Source: Flavobacteriales bacterium
GTDB taxonomy: Bacteria > Bacteroidota > Bacteroidia > NS11-12g > UBA955
Direction: 5' to 3'
Length of the DNA stretch: 64,000 nt
NCBI GenBank assembly: GCA_947463125.1
Contig: CANHQZ010000008.1
Span: 1-64,000 of the forward strand
Under the pieces are notes generated by a model. The model did not search any database. It was not told the origin of the DNA and saw only the letters and a program-made list of their open reading frames with translations. The translations under genes and the position numbers were made by a program. Shown in pieces: positions 10,465-19,715 of this stretch (position 1 is its first letter; each line of letters opens with the position of its first letter).

Positions 10465-11219
10465 ACCACTTGCTTTATTTGATCGCCGGTTTTTCCAAAG
10501 CGCCTTTCCCTGCCCTGATAGTCAAGGATGGCCTTGTAAAAATCTTCGGTAGAAAAATCGGGCCACAATACTCCGGTGAAATGGATTTCGCTGTAGGCTA
10601 TTTCCCAGAGCAAAAAGTTGCTAATACGCTGTTCTCCACTGGTTCTGATGAGTAAATCCGGATTTGGATATCTTGCAGTATTCAGGGCAGCATTCAAATC
10701 AGCCTCTCCAATGGATTCAGGATCCAGCAGTCCGCTCTTTACGTCAGAGGCAATTTTACGCACGGCTTCAATAATATCCCAGCGGCCGCTGTAACTTAAA
10801 GCCAAAATCAGGGTCATGCGTGTATTGCCTTTTGTAGCTTCAACGGTTTCGCTAAGGGTTTTGTTACAGCCCTTAGGCAACTGTTCCACATTTCCTATGG
10901 TTTCCAGGCGAATGCCGTTTTGCATCAGCCGGGGCGTCTCTTTCCTGATGCTGTCTACCAGCAATTCCATGAGTGCGTTTACTTCTGTCTTGGGCCGGTT
11001 CCAGTTTTCTGTAGAAAAGGCATACAGGGTGAGGTACTTAACGCCTAATTCGGCAGCGGTTTCCACTACATTTCTCACCGTATCCACGCCCTGCCTGTGA
11101 CCAAAAATCCTCAGAAAGCCTTGCTTCTTTGCCCAGCGGCCGTTGCCATCCATGATGATAGCCACATGCTCCGGAATCCGGTTCGGATCAATCTGATTCA
11201 AAAGCTCTTTTTCTGCCAC
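10461..11219 (-). CDS. uppS: Isoprenyl transferase (undecaprenyl diphosphate synthase)
   Basis: HVAIIMDGNGRWAKKQG, LTLYAFSTENWNRP, DLLIRTSGEQRISNFLLWEIAYSE; 4-bp overlap with bamA. Confidence 0.97.
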   Translation of the reverse strand: MAEKELLNQIDPNRIPEHVAIIMDGNGRWAKKQGFLRIFGHRQGVDTVRNVVETAAELGVKYLTLYAFSTENWNRPKTEVNALMELLVDSIRKETPRLMQNGIRLETIGNVEQLPKGCNKTLSETVEATKGNTRMTLILALSYSGRWDIIEAVRKIASDVKSGLLDPESIGEADLNAALNTARYPNPDLLIRTSGEQRISNFLLWEIAYSEIHFTGVLWPDFSTEDFYKAILDYQGRERRFGKTGDQIKQVV

Positions 11220-11226
11220 GCTGAAA

Positions 11227-12075
11227 TTACCTGCAAATTAAGGGTGTAAAACGATAAGATGCCGTAAATCCGATGAAATAAAACCAATCGTTGAAATGTT
11301 TGTCACCACGCATGGTACCCGCCGGTGTAAAAGGCTGTCCATTCAGGGTTTGGGCATGGCTATACTGTGCCGAGGCGAGGCCTTGCTTATCGACCATGGT
11401 TTTATAATCGGGATACAATCCGCCCACGTCATCGAGATAATCGGTAAAGGTTTTGCGCCAGCAGCCTTCAACGCCTAAAATCCACACGCCACGGTTGCGT
11501 TTGGGATTCAGCATGGTTTTTAGGCCAAAACCAATGGGTATGGAGGGCTGCAGCCTAGAATAAGGCTTGCTTTGTCCTTCTGTTCTCAGTTTGCGGAGGT
11601 TAATATCTTTGTTCTCCAGACGGGAAGGATCAAACACAAAGAAGCTCAAACCAGAGTAAAAGTATGGTGTCCAGCGCTCATCATTAACGTTGGTACCGAA
11701 GGCCTGGAAGTTAAACTCAAAGGTGCTGCTCAGTTCCCAGATATCAGACTGAAAGGTGAAATTGCGGTTGGAATAGGCCTTTACACCTTCATCAGAGCCA
11801 CTTATTTTCAAATAAGAAAGCTGATTTCTCCAGGAAAAATAACTGCTGAGATTGTACCTGCTAAACAGCATTCCTGAAGGATGAAAATGCTTGAGGAAAG
11901 TGCCGTGTTCCAAATCGCCGTGGTAGTTTGAAACACCCGCTCCGAGCCCCATTTCGAATCTGCCGCTGAAATATTTCTGGCAAAATAAGGAGCTGCTCGC
12001 AAGGCATGCTGCGAAAAAGAATATGATTTTTTTTCTTCCAGCTTTAGAACTGGAAACAAACGGTCTTACCACCAA
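11227..12075 (-). CDS. DUF6089-like outer membrane beta-barrel protein
   Basis: GLGAGVSNYHGDLEHG...GFGLKTMLNPKRNRGVWILGVEGCWRKTFTDYLDDVGGLY; typically precedes uppS-bamA in Bacteroidota. Confidence 0.8.
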   Translation of the reverse strand: MVVRPFVSSSKAGRKKIIFFFAACLASSSLFCQKYFSGRFEMGLGAGVSNYHGDLEHGTFLKHFHPSGMLFSRYNLSSYFSWRNQLSYLKISGSDEGVKAYSNRNFTFQSDIWELSSTFEFNFQAFGTNVNDERWTPYFYSGLSFFVFDPSRLENKDINLRKLRTEGQSKPYSRLQPSIPIGFGLKTMLNPKRNRGVWILGVEGCWRKTFTDYLDDVGGLYPDYKTMVDKQGLASAQYSHAQTLNGQPFTPAGTMRGDKHFNDWFYFIGFTASYRFTPLICR

Positions 12076-12958
12076 CGATTTTTCTTGTAATGGTAAAGTT
12101 TAGAAACATATACCAGTCTTTATTGGCCGAATTTCCACGGCCAAGGCCATTGTCAAAATTCTGATAACCCAGTTCCGGACCCCTGTCTTTCAGGGCTGCA
12201 GCCAGTGCTCCGCTGTTGCCACCCACAATCTGATTATCTACGTAGTCCAGGCTCACATCATCCAGGTAATCGGTGAAAGTTTTGCGAACGCCCAGTTCCA
12301 CACCCCAGGCCCAGATACCGTTAAACTGCTGCTTATAACCCATACCAATCGGAATGCTTATCTGGGTAAGGGCATAACGGCGTCTGTCATTAAATTTGGT
12401 TGTTTCCTGTCCCTCGGTTCCCAGCGGCTGTAATTCTATCCACTGGTTATCGTATTTCTGAAGGTCAGAGCCGTGCAAAGCTTTGCCATTCGGATCGGTA
12501 GGCATGTAATTAAAGAGGGTTTTGGGATTGAACTTAAACACGGCAACCCCACCGAACAGATATGGCGAATGCGGATTGAAAGTTTGGGTTTCACCAAATC
12601 CCCTAAAGTTCCACTCGATAGTTCCTCCAAACTCAACAATATTGCTTTTGAAATTCAGGTTGCGCTGTTTGCGGAATGCATCCACATCCGCATAATTTTT
12701 GTCATCAGCACTGATTTGGCCGAACAGAGCGTTGCCGCGCAGTGTAACCCAGTCCGACAGGTTAAAACGACAAATCAGCCCACCCATGGGATTAAACTCC
12801 TGCACCGCCACCGACTTGGACAAATCGCCCATGTAGTTGGCTGCGCCAAGGGTTACACCAAACTCAATGGGCTTGCCCTTGAATAGCTTTTTCTGGGCCT
12901 GCGCAGGCGCAAGCAACACGAAAAGGGTGCAAAAAGAAATGATTCTGGCTGTTCTCAT
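12044..12958 (-). CDS. DUF6089-like outer membrane beta-barrel protein (tandem paralogue)
   Basis: FGVTLGAANYMGDLSKS..., GMGYKQQFNGIWAWGVELGVRKTFTDYLDDVSLDYVD; aligns with the neighbouring ORF. Confidence 0.82.
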   Translation of the reverse strand: MRTARIISFCTLFVLLAPAQAQKKLFKGKPIEFGVTLGAANYMGDLSKSVAVQEFNPMGGLICRFNLSDWVTLRGNALFGQISADDKNYADVDAFRKQRNLNFKSNIVEFGGTIEWNFRGFGETQTFNPHSPYLFGGVAVFKFNPKTLFNYMPTDPNGKALHGSDLQKYDNQWIELQPLGTEGQETTKFNDRRRYALTQISIPIGMGYKQQFNGIWAWGVELGVRKTFTDYLDDVSLDYVDNQIVGGNSGALAAALKDRGPELGYQNFDNGLGRGNSANKDWYMFLNFTITRKIVGGKTVCFQF

Positions 12959-13028
12959 GACCGCTGTTAAAAGGCAAATATAATACTTGGCAATGATTTA
13001 CCTTGATAACAATAACGAAAAATAGCAA

Positions 13029-13838
13029 TTATTCGTTTGCGGGCGGTGATGGCTTTACCACAAAATACACGCCCATAGTCACAAAATCCCGCAGCCACGG
13101 AATGGACGCGATAATGGCGTTTTGCCTGCGTGGCTTAATACCAAACTTGTATTCATACACCGGATTGAAAAGGTAAAAACGGCGGGCATGTTCCTTAAAA
13201 CACGCTTTTTTGCAGATACGCAAAAACCGGTTGATCGAAATACCGGTAGCGCGGATTTCCTTCATGGTTCTGATACCGGACGCATTCACACCGAACAGCT
13301 TTAGCGCAAGCGGATAGAGAGGACCGGGCAGCAAATGGTACCAGGGCATCCGTGATGCCAGCTTGCCCGGCAGCACCTGCTGATGGCCGCCAAAAGGCAT
13401 GCACCATGGCGGAAATGCAAAGAAGACGCTTCCGCCGGGTGCCAGAAATTTATGAAGTTGGGGCATAAACTTTTCCTGGTTAGGAATATGCTCAATCACA
13501 TCTTTCAATATGACCAGATCAAAGGTGGCTCCGATGTCCTTTTCCACGTCCACATCATAAATATCCTTGTTCAGAAATGCGACTTTACCTGACTGCAATT
13601 CGGGCTGCATAAATTGCCTTGCATATTCAAGCCGGGATTCCTCCAGCTCGATGCCAAAAGCCGTGCAGCCCAGATCGGTAAATGCTTTCAGCACGCCTGC
13701 TTCACCACAGCCGATTTCCAGCACACGCATGCCTTCCCGGAAGACACCATGCTCCTTTAAAAACGGTATCACATGAAATTCGGTAACCTTGCGGGTAAGT
13801 TCAAAATAGCGCGATTTATCACCGTGAAACTCATACAT
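13029..13838 (-). CDS. Class I SAM-dependent methyltransferase
   Basis: VLEIGCGEAGVLKAFTDLGCTAFGIELEE...FDLVILKDVIEHIPNQEKF. Confidence 0.88.
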   Translation of the reverse strand: MYEFHGDKSRYFELTRKVTEFHVIPFLKEHGVFREGMRVLEIGCGEAGVLKAFTDLGCTAFGIELEESRLEYARQFMQPELQSGKVAFLNKDIYDVDVEKDIGATFDLVILKDVIEHIPNQEKFMPQLHKFLAPGGSVFFAFPPWCMPFGGHQQVLPGKLASRMPWYHLLPGPLYPLALKLFGVNASGIRTMKEIRATGISINRFLRICKKACFKEHARRFYLFNPVYEYKFGIKPRRQNAIIASIPWLRDFVTMGVYFVVKPSPPANE

Positions 13839-13953
13839 GCTGCCGCAAAGAAAACCACAAACAACGGATTGGGCAATACATAAGTTTTAGAACAGAAACA
13901 AAGCCTGATTGTCTCATTAAACTTTTTGGCCGAACTTGCGTCTATCTATTTGT

Positions 13954-15240
13954 ATGCGCAAACTAATATTCGCTTTTGTATTGCTATCGTTTACCTTCAA
14001 TGCAAGCGGACAAAACACCTACTATCCGCCCATCAGCCAAACGGCTTTCTGGGACACCCTTTCGCCCAAATCACAAGGCTGGTGCAATGACAGTATCAAC
14101 AGTCTGTATCAATACCTGGCCAAAGAAAACTCCAAAGCATTTATTTTGCTGGTTGACGGTAAAATTGTGCTGGAAAAATATTTCGGCACCTTTACCCAGG
14201 ACAGCATCTGGTATTGGGCGTCGGCAGGAAAAACCCTCACTGCTTTTCTGGTGGGAAAAGCCCGGGATGAGGGCAAACTGGCACTGACCGACAAAACTTC
14301 CGATTACCTTGGCAGCGGCTGGAGCAGCCTAACGCAGGCACAGGAAGATGCCATTACCGTGCGGCATCAGTTCACCATGACCACAGGGCTTGATGACGGC
14401 GTTCCGGATCTTTATTGCACCCTAAAATCCTGCCTGCAGTACAAAGCAGCACCCGGCACCCGCTGGGCTTATCACAACGCACCTTACACCTTGCTGGACA
14501 AAGTGATAGAAACCGCTACAGGTTCCACCATGAATTTATACACCCAGCAATCCTTATCATCCAAAACCGGCATCAATGGTCTATGGTTTAAATCGGGATA
14601 CAACAATGTATTTGCCAGCAAAGCACGCAACTTTGCCCGGTGGGGTTTGCTCGCGCAAAACGGCTTTAAATGGAATGGCGTTCAGCTGATCGATACCGGC
14701 TACGCCAGACAATCGGTGAATACCTCCCAAAACCTAAACCTCAGTTACGGCTACCTATGGTGGCTGAATGGGAAAAAGTCGTTTATGGTGCCCACATTAC
14801 AAACGGTTTTCCCGGGCAGTTTTATTCCCAATGCACCGGCTGATATGTTCGCTGCCATTGGCAGCAAAGGACAGATAGCCAGCATTTCGCCTTCGCGAAA
14901 AATCGTATGGATTCGCATGGGTGAGAACCCAACCGGACAACTTAGCGATGTGCCCTTTTTACTGGCCGATAAAGTTTGGAGGCGCATCAACACCCTTACC
15001 TGCAATAGCACAGCCACACATGACGTACAACCCAAACAAACGGGGATATACCCAAATCCTGCTGCGGACCGCCTGTTTGTTTACAATGCAGGGACCTATC
15101 AGGTGCTGGAATTAACCGGAAAAACACTGCAATCAGGCTATGCGGATAGCCACAATGGCATTGACATCAGCGGTCTGAAGCCCGGAGTTTATCTGTTGAA
15201 CGGACCAAAGGGCTCTTTCCGCTTCGTGAAACAGCCTTAA
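13954..15240 (+). CDS. Serine hydrolase (beta-lactamase/class C-like) with T9SS sorting domain
   Basis: SxxK-like SAGKTLTAFLVGKA, YHNAPYTLLDKVIE; C-terminal GIYPNPAADRLFVYN...ISGLKPGVYLL. Confidence 0.9.
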   Translation: MRKLIFAFVLLSFTFNASGQNTYYPPISQTAFWDTLSPKSQGWCNDSINSLYQYLAKENSKAFILLVDGKIVLEKYFGTFTQDSIWYWASAGKTLTAFLVGKARDEGKLALTDKTSDYLGSGWSSLTQAQEDAITVRHQFTMTTGLDDGVPDLYCTLKSCLQYKAAPGTRWAYHNAPYTLLDKVIETATGSTMNLYTQQSLSSKTGINGLWFKSGYNNVFASKARNFARWGLLAQNGFKWNGVQLIDTGYARQSVNTSQNLNLSYGYLWWLNGKKSFMVPTLQTVFPGSFIPNAPADMFAAIGSKGQIASISPSRKIVWIRMGENPTGQLSDVPFLLADKVWRRINTLTCNSTATHDVQPKQTGIYPNPAADRLFVYNAGTYQVLELTGKTLQSGYADSHNGIDISGLKPGVYLLNGPKGSFRFVKQP

Positions 15241-15977
15241 AGCTTGCTTTTAATGGCCGCTCTCAGCGCATCTGATTCGATGTAGCCGCTTTGCTGCCAT
15301 AGGGATTTGCCGTTTTTGTACAAAAACAGGTAGGGCACATTGTCAAGTGACAGTTCCTTCACCAGGCGTGGATTGTCGTCATAGTTGATTTTTACTACCT
15401 TCAATTTACCTGTATATTCTTTCTCAATTTCAGGTAAATAGGCCATGATTTTCCTGCAGGGAGCGCACCACTTAGCCCAGAAATCTACCAGCACGAGGGT
15501 GTCTTTGATGCCGGTCATCATGGCTTCAAATTCGGCTTTTTTCATGCCTTTCTCTGCGGCTCCTGCAGGGCTCTCCACGGCACGGTTTTCGTAGGTCCAG
15601 CGGCTCATGCCTCCTTCCAAATTATAAACGGCAGGAAATCCCATGTCTTTCAGTATCTCTGCGGCCCTGGCGCTGCGTCCGCCGGCCAGGCAATACACAA
15701 ATACGGGCTGGGTGGTATCCAGCTGCTTGAGGCGATCGCCGAAGGAAGGATCATTCACATCCATATTGATGGCGCCTTGCAGATGTCCGCCGTTAAACTC
15801 TTCATCGGTGCGCACATCCAGCACAATTTTGGCTGGCGTATTTTTCATACTGCTTTCAAAAGCTGCTGTCGTGAGGTTTTCCACCGCTACCGACTTACCC
15901 CCGGTTTTGGCAGGCTGCTGCGAACAGGCACCCACAGCCAGAAAAACAAGGGCCGAGAACATCATTGTTTTCATCAT
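15237..15977 (-). CDS. Rhodanese-like + thioredoxin domain fusion lipoprotein
   Basis: Lipobox VGACS; rhodanese VLDVRTDEEFNGGHLQGAIN..FVYCLAGGRSARA; thioredoxin VLVDFWAKWCAPCRKIMAYLPEIE. Confidence 0.92.
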   Translation of the reverse strand: MMKTMMFSALVFLAVGACSQQPAKTGGKSVAVENLTTAAFESSMKNTPAKIVLDVRTDEEFNGGHLQGAINMDVNDPSFGDRLKQLDTTQPVFVYCLAGGRSARAAEILKDMGFPAVYNLEGGMSRWTYENRAVESPAGAAEKGMKKAEFEAMMTGIKDTLVLVDFWAKWCAPCRKIMAYLPEIEKEYTGKLKVVKINYDDNPRLVKELSLDNVPYLFLYKNGKSLWQQSGYIESDALRAAIKSKL

Positions 15978-16109
15978 GCGGCAAAGTTGCAGCAAATATT
16001 TTGGCCGGAAGGTGATTTAGGTTGCAAAAAAATTTTACTTTTTTTAAAACAATTACAAACCGTGGTGGTTTATTGTGTGGGGTAGATTAAGTTTTCATAG
16101 CAGATAAAG

Positions 16110-16136
16110 TCCGGGCTTGTCCCGGATTTTGTCTTT
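16110..16136. terminator. Putative intrinsic terminator downstream of dut
   Basis: TCCGGG-cttgt-CCCGGA hairpin followed by ttttgtcttttt on + strand; on - strand the trailing T-tract is weak. Confidence 0.45.
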
Positions 16137-16150
16137 TTACAGGGTTCTGT

Positions 16151-16585
16151 TTATTTGCCGCTGCTACCGTATCCGCCTGCACCGCGGGCAGTTTCGGTAA
16201 GTTGTTCGGCCACCATCCATTTCACCGTTTCATGGCGCGCCACCACCATTTGGGCAATACGTTCGCCATTGGCTATTTCAAAAGGCTCCTGACCCAAATT
16301 AATAAGCAGCACCTTGATTTCACCGCGGTAATCCGCATCGATGGTGCCGGGTGAGTTGAGCACGGTAATACCGTGTTTCAGGGCAAGTCCGCTGCGCGGC
16401 CTGATTTGTGCTTCATAACCTTCGGGCAGTTCTACAATCAAGCCGGTAGGAATCAGTTTTCTTTCACCGGGAGCTATAACTATGGGTTCAATAAGGCTGG
16501 CATGCAAATCCATACCCGCGCTGTGGCTGGTTTGGTATTGCGGCAAAGGGTTGCCTGATTCATTGATGATTTTTACGAGCAGCAT
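16151..16585 (-). CDS. dut: dUTP diphosphatase
   Basis: [66 protein letters not shown]. Confidence 0.97.
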   Translation of the reverse strand: MLLVKIINESGNPLPQYQTSHSAGMDLHASLIEPIVIAPGERKLIPTGLIVELPEGYEAQIRPRSGLALKHGITVLNSPGTIDADYRGEIKVLLINLGQEPFEIANGERIAQMVVARHETVKWMVAEQLTETARGAGGYGSSGK

Positions 16586-17987
16586 TCCTGGGAGCCTCTG
16601 CCAGCCATACGGCAAGCAGGTAAGCGGGGATGGTTAGATATGCAATATAGGGAATTATTTCCTGATATACAAGTGACATGTACCCCAGAACGGCCGCAAA
16701 CAGCATAATGCTGACCAATGTCATGCTTTTGTATGGAATGGGATAGTGTCGCTGCCCCCAGAAATAACCCAGCAACACCATGCCACCGTAGGCCGCCAGG
16801 GTGGTCCATGCGCTGCTTACAAAGGAATACTGCGGTATGAAAATGCCGTTCCCAAGCAGGGTAATGGCCGCACCGAACAAGGCAGTGTAGGCACCCAACA
16901 TGGTTTTGTTACTGAGTTTGTACCAGATGCTGAGGTTGTAGTATATACCCAGCAACCAGTTGGCCATCAGCAATACAGGCACAACCTGCATACCGCGAAC
17001 ATCGGCAAAATACATGTGCTTGCGGATGAGCAGTGGCGCCAGCCAAGGCAAACAGGCGATGGTACACACATAAATAAAGCCACATACATACACGAAGATG
17101 GTCATGACCTGCGCATACGTTTGAGGTGCCTTGTCGCTCTCGGCCTGTTTGAAGAAAAAAGGTTCCGCTGCAAAGCGAAATGCCTGCACAAACAAAGTCA
17201 TTACCATACTAAGCTTGTAGAAAGCGCCGTATATACCGGCAGCATAATCGCCCTGGCCGTCGGGTAACATTTGCTTCAGCAAAATGCGGTCGAGGGTTTC
17301 GTTGATCATGCCGGCCAGCCCTACAATCACCATGGGCAAACTGTACACCAGCAATTTTTTGAAAAGGCTAAAATCAAAGCCCCATTTCAGGTTAATCCAC
17401 ACACGGCCCAGCAAAGGCAGGGTTACAAGCGAAGCCACCAGGTTGCTGAGAAAAATGTATTCCAGTAACCGCGAAGGATCGTAAACCGAATTGACCCAGG
17501 TATAACCTTTGGAAAGCAAGAGCGGACAACCCCACAGAAAAAACAGGTTCAGACCCACATTCACGGCAATGTTGATGGAACGCACCAACACAAAGCGCCA
17601 GGGCCTTTCAGTAAACCTGAGCCAGGCAAAGCCCAGCGAGGATAGGGCATCAGCGGCCAGAATGGCTGTGAACCAAATGGCATAATGCGGTTTGGAAGGA
17701 TAGCCTGCCATTTGCATCAGCCCCTCCGAATACAAGTTGCCCAGCAAAATCCACAGAAAGCCTGTAAACAACAGAGCTATTACCGCGGTAGAAAAAACCT
17801 TCTCGGGTTTGTATTCCTCTTTTTTGCGGGCAAAATTGAAGAACCCGGTTTCCAGACCCAAAGCAGCAATGACAGCAATAAAAGAAGCGTAGCTGAACAT
17901 CACATTTACCTGCCCGTATTCATCCACCTTACCAAGGGTGGCTGTATAAAGCGGCACAAGCAGAAAATTCAACAGCCTGCCCACCAT
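16560..17987 (-). CDS. Oligosaccharide flippase family / polysaccharide biosynthesis protein (Wzx-like); N-terminus probably extends upstream
   Basis: Multi-[26 protein letters not shown]; in-frame upstream codons read [20 protein letters not shown]. Confidence 0.88.
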   Translation of the reverse strand: MVGRLLNFLLVPLYTATLGKVDEYGQVNVMFSYASFIAVIAALGLETGFFNFARKKEEYKPEKVFSTAVIALLFTGFLWILLGNLYSEGLMQMAGYPSKPHYAIWFTAILAADALSSLGFAWLRFTERPWRFVLVRSINIAVNVGLNLFFLWGCPLLLSKGYTWVNSVYDPSRLLEYIFLSNLVASLVTLPLLGRVWINLKWGFDFSLFKKLLVYSLPMVIVGLAGMINETLDRILLKQMLPDGQGDYAAGIYGAFYKLSMVMTLFVQAFRFAAEPFFFKQAESDKAPQTYAQVMTIFVYVCGFIYVCTIACLPWLAPLLIRKHMYFADVRGMQVVPVLLMANWLLGIYYNLSIWYKLSNKTMLGAYTALFGAAITLLGNGIFIPQYSFVSSAWTTLAAYGGMVLLGYFWGQRHYPIPYKSMTLVSIMLFAAVLGYMSLVYQEIIPYIAYLTIPAYLLAVWLAEAPRNAARKNHQ

Positions 17988-18064
17988 GGTTGTTAAACCA
18001 TAGATGGCGGTTTGCGATGCCAGTTTTTTAATGAGCGGATTGATGATGCAAATATTTTTATATT

Positions 18065-18080
18065 ATCGTAATATTACGAT
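18065..18080. promoter_or_regulatory. 16-bp perfect palindrome upstream of flippase gene (candidate operator)
   Basis: atcgtaatattacgat is its own exact reverse complement. Confidence 0.5.
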
Positions 18081-18099
18081 TTAGCTTTACAGTAGGATT

Positions 18100-18573
18100 T
18101 TACAGCCTGTTCTTTAGTATATTAAATGTGCGCTGTACACGGTTATCGTGCAAAATAGTAAGTTGATAATTTCCGGGGACAGAGGAAGCCATGTTTAATG
18201 TGCCTTTACCATTTTTTAGTTTGCCTTTCTGCACCATTTTGCCCGTGGCATCCCGCAATTCATAGCGAAGGTTTCCGGCATTTCCTGCATCAATCTGCAA
18301 AAGATCGGTAGCGGGATTTGGATATACTTTTATTGGATAGCCGTAAACGATCTGCGCTGTACCTGTGGGGGTAACCACATAGGCCTGCTGCACCCCTGCA
18401 CTGCTGCTGCCTCCTGTTCCGTCAGACACGGTAAATGTGGATTGACCCGTCGTGAAAGTGACTACACCCCCGGCACCCGTGGCCGTGCCACCACCCGAAT
18501 TAATGGATTCCTGGGCTGTGAGCAGGTTTGCGAAAATTAAAAACAGCATGATTAAGACTATGCGGTATCTCAT
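18100..18573 (-). CDS. Small T9SS type A sorting domain protein
   Basis: SINSGGGTATGAGGVVTFTTGQ...GVQQAYVV...GYPIKVYPNPATDLLQID...GNYQLTILHDNRVQRTFNILK. Confidence 0.85.
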   Translation of the reverse strand: MRYRIVLIMLFLIFANLLTAQESINSGGGTATGAGGVVTFTTGQSTFTVSDGTGGSSSAGVQQAYVVTPTGTAQIVYGYPIKVYPNPATDLLQIDAGNAGNLRYELRDATGKMVQKGKLKNGKGTLNMASSVPGNYQLTILHDNRVQRTFNILKNRL

Positions 18574-18641
18574 GGTTATTCAAATAAAATGCTTTTTATC
18601 CAAAAACAGAAAATGCGGCGCTATATTGCTTCAGTATTTCC

Positions 18642-19715
18642 ATGAACACATTGTTTTTTCGATGTATTTTGTTGCTGACAGGATGGATGTTTTCAACAGG
18701 TCTGTTCGCATCCGGGCAGAATTTGCGCCTTATTGTGCGGCTGGACGACTGCTATTTGTCCGGCGATCCGAAAACGGAGAGAATAATTCAACTATTCACC
18801 AAATACAAAACACCCATCAATGTCGGTATTATACCTTACAGGAATGAGGATGATACGCTCAATCCGATGTACCTGAATCCATACACGGAAATTTTCGTTC
18901 ACGGCTACAGGCATAAGAAAGAAGGCACCGATGAGTTTTCAGGTCTGTCCTACCAAAAACAATGGGAAAAAATTCAGCGCGGTAAGCTGATGCTGGAATC
19001 GAAAGGCATTTATCCTTGTTGCTTTGCACCGCCCTGGAACAGCTATGATGAGATTACATTAAGTGTGTTGAAAGATGTGGGTTTTTTGGTTATTTCCGGT
19101 AATGAATTTGGTCCTAAAAACAATCTCAGTATAAAATATATACCTTCAACCTGTTATTCAGTTAAAGATGCTTTGCATTTAATTCAAAAAGGTTCCATAT
19201 TTAATGGCATAGTTGTATTGCTGATTCATCCCTATGAGTTTACATCAGAAAATGATTTTTTATTACTTGAAAAACTTATACTGAATATTCGTAATAACAA
19301 AATAAAAAACCTTTATTTTTCGAATCTTACCTCCCTTGATGAAAACATCACCGGTAAAAGACTTGAATACCATCATTACCCACTTTTATATTTATTAAGA
19401 AGTAACAATATGTTGGGTTTTAATAAAAATGTTTATTATGAAATGGGTTTGCTAATATTTATAAATATAATAGAATGGTTTTTGCTGATAGCGGTCATCA
19501 TTTATTTACACCTTAAAAAGCTTCTAAAATTAAAGTATTATCAAACTTTAATTGTTGGTGTTTTATTATTTATATTACTCCTGGTTTCTTATATAAATAA
19601 ATACGATAGTTATCGCTGGGTTTTATTATGTAAAACCGCTGTTATTATCTTTTTTATCTGGCTTAATAACAGGTTAATGCTCAGAAAGCAACTCAAAGAA
19701 GCGCAGGCCAGGTAA
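18642..19715 (+). CDS. DUF2334/polysaccharide-deacetylase-like protein with C-terminal TM helices
   Basis: LIVRLDDCYLSG, IFVHGYRHK, CFAPPWNSYDEIT; hydrophobic C-terminal third. Confidence 0.7.
   Translation: MNTLFFRCILLLTGWMFSTGLFASGQNLRLIVRLDDCYLSGDPKTERIIQLFTKYKTPINVGIIPYRNEDDTLNPMYLNPYTEIFVHGYRHKKEGTDEFSGLSYQKQWEKIQRGKLMLESKGIYPCCFAPPWNSYDEITLSVLKDVGFLVISGNEFGPKNNLSIKYIPSTCYSVKDALHLIQKGSIFNGIVVLLIHPYEFTSENDFLLLEKLILNIRNNKIKNLYFSNLTSLDENITGKRLEYHHYPLLYLLRSNNMLGFNKNVYYEMGLLIFINIIEWFLLIAVIIYLHLKKLLKLKYYQTLIVGVLLFILLLVSYINKYDSYRWVLLCKTAVIIFFIWLNNRLMLRKQLKEAQAR

Noticed and set aside
14109-14294. 61-aa antisense ORF in serine hydrolase gene
   Set aside because: No start-site context or domain; opposite strand of a clear CDS
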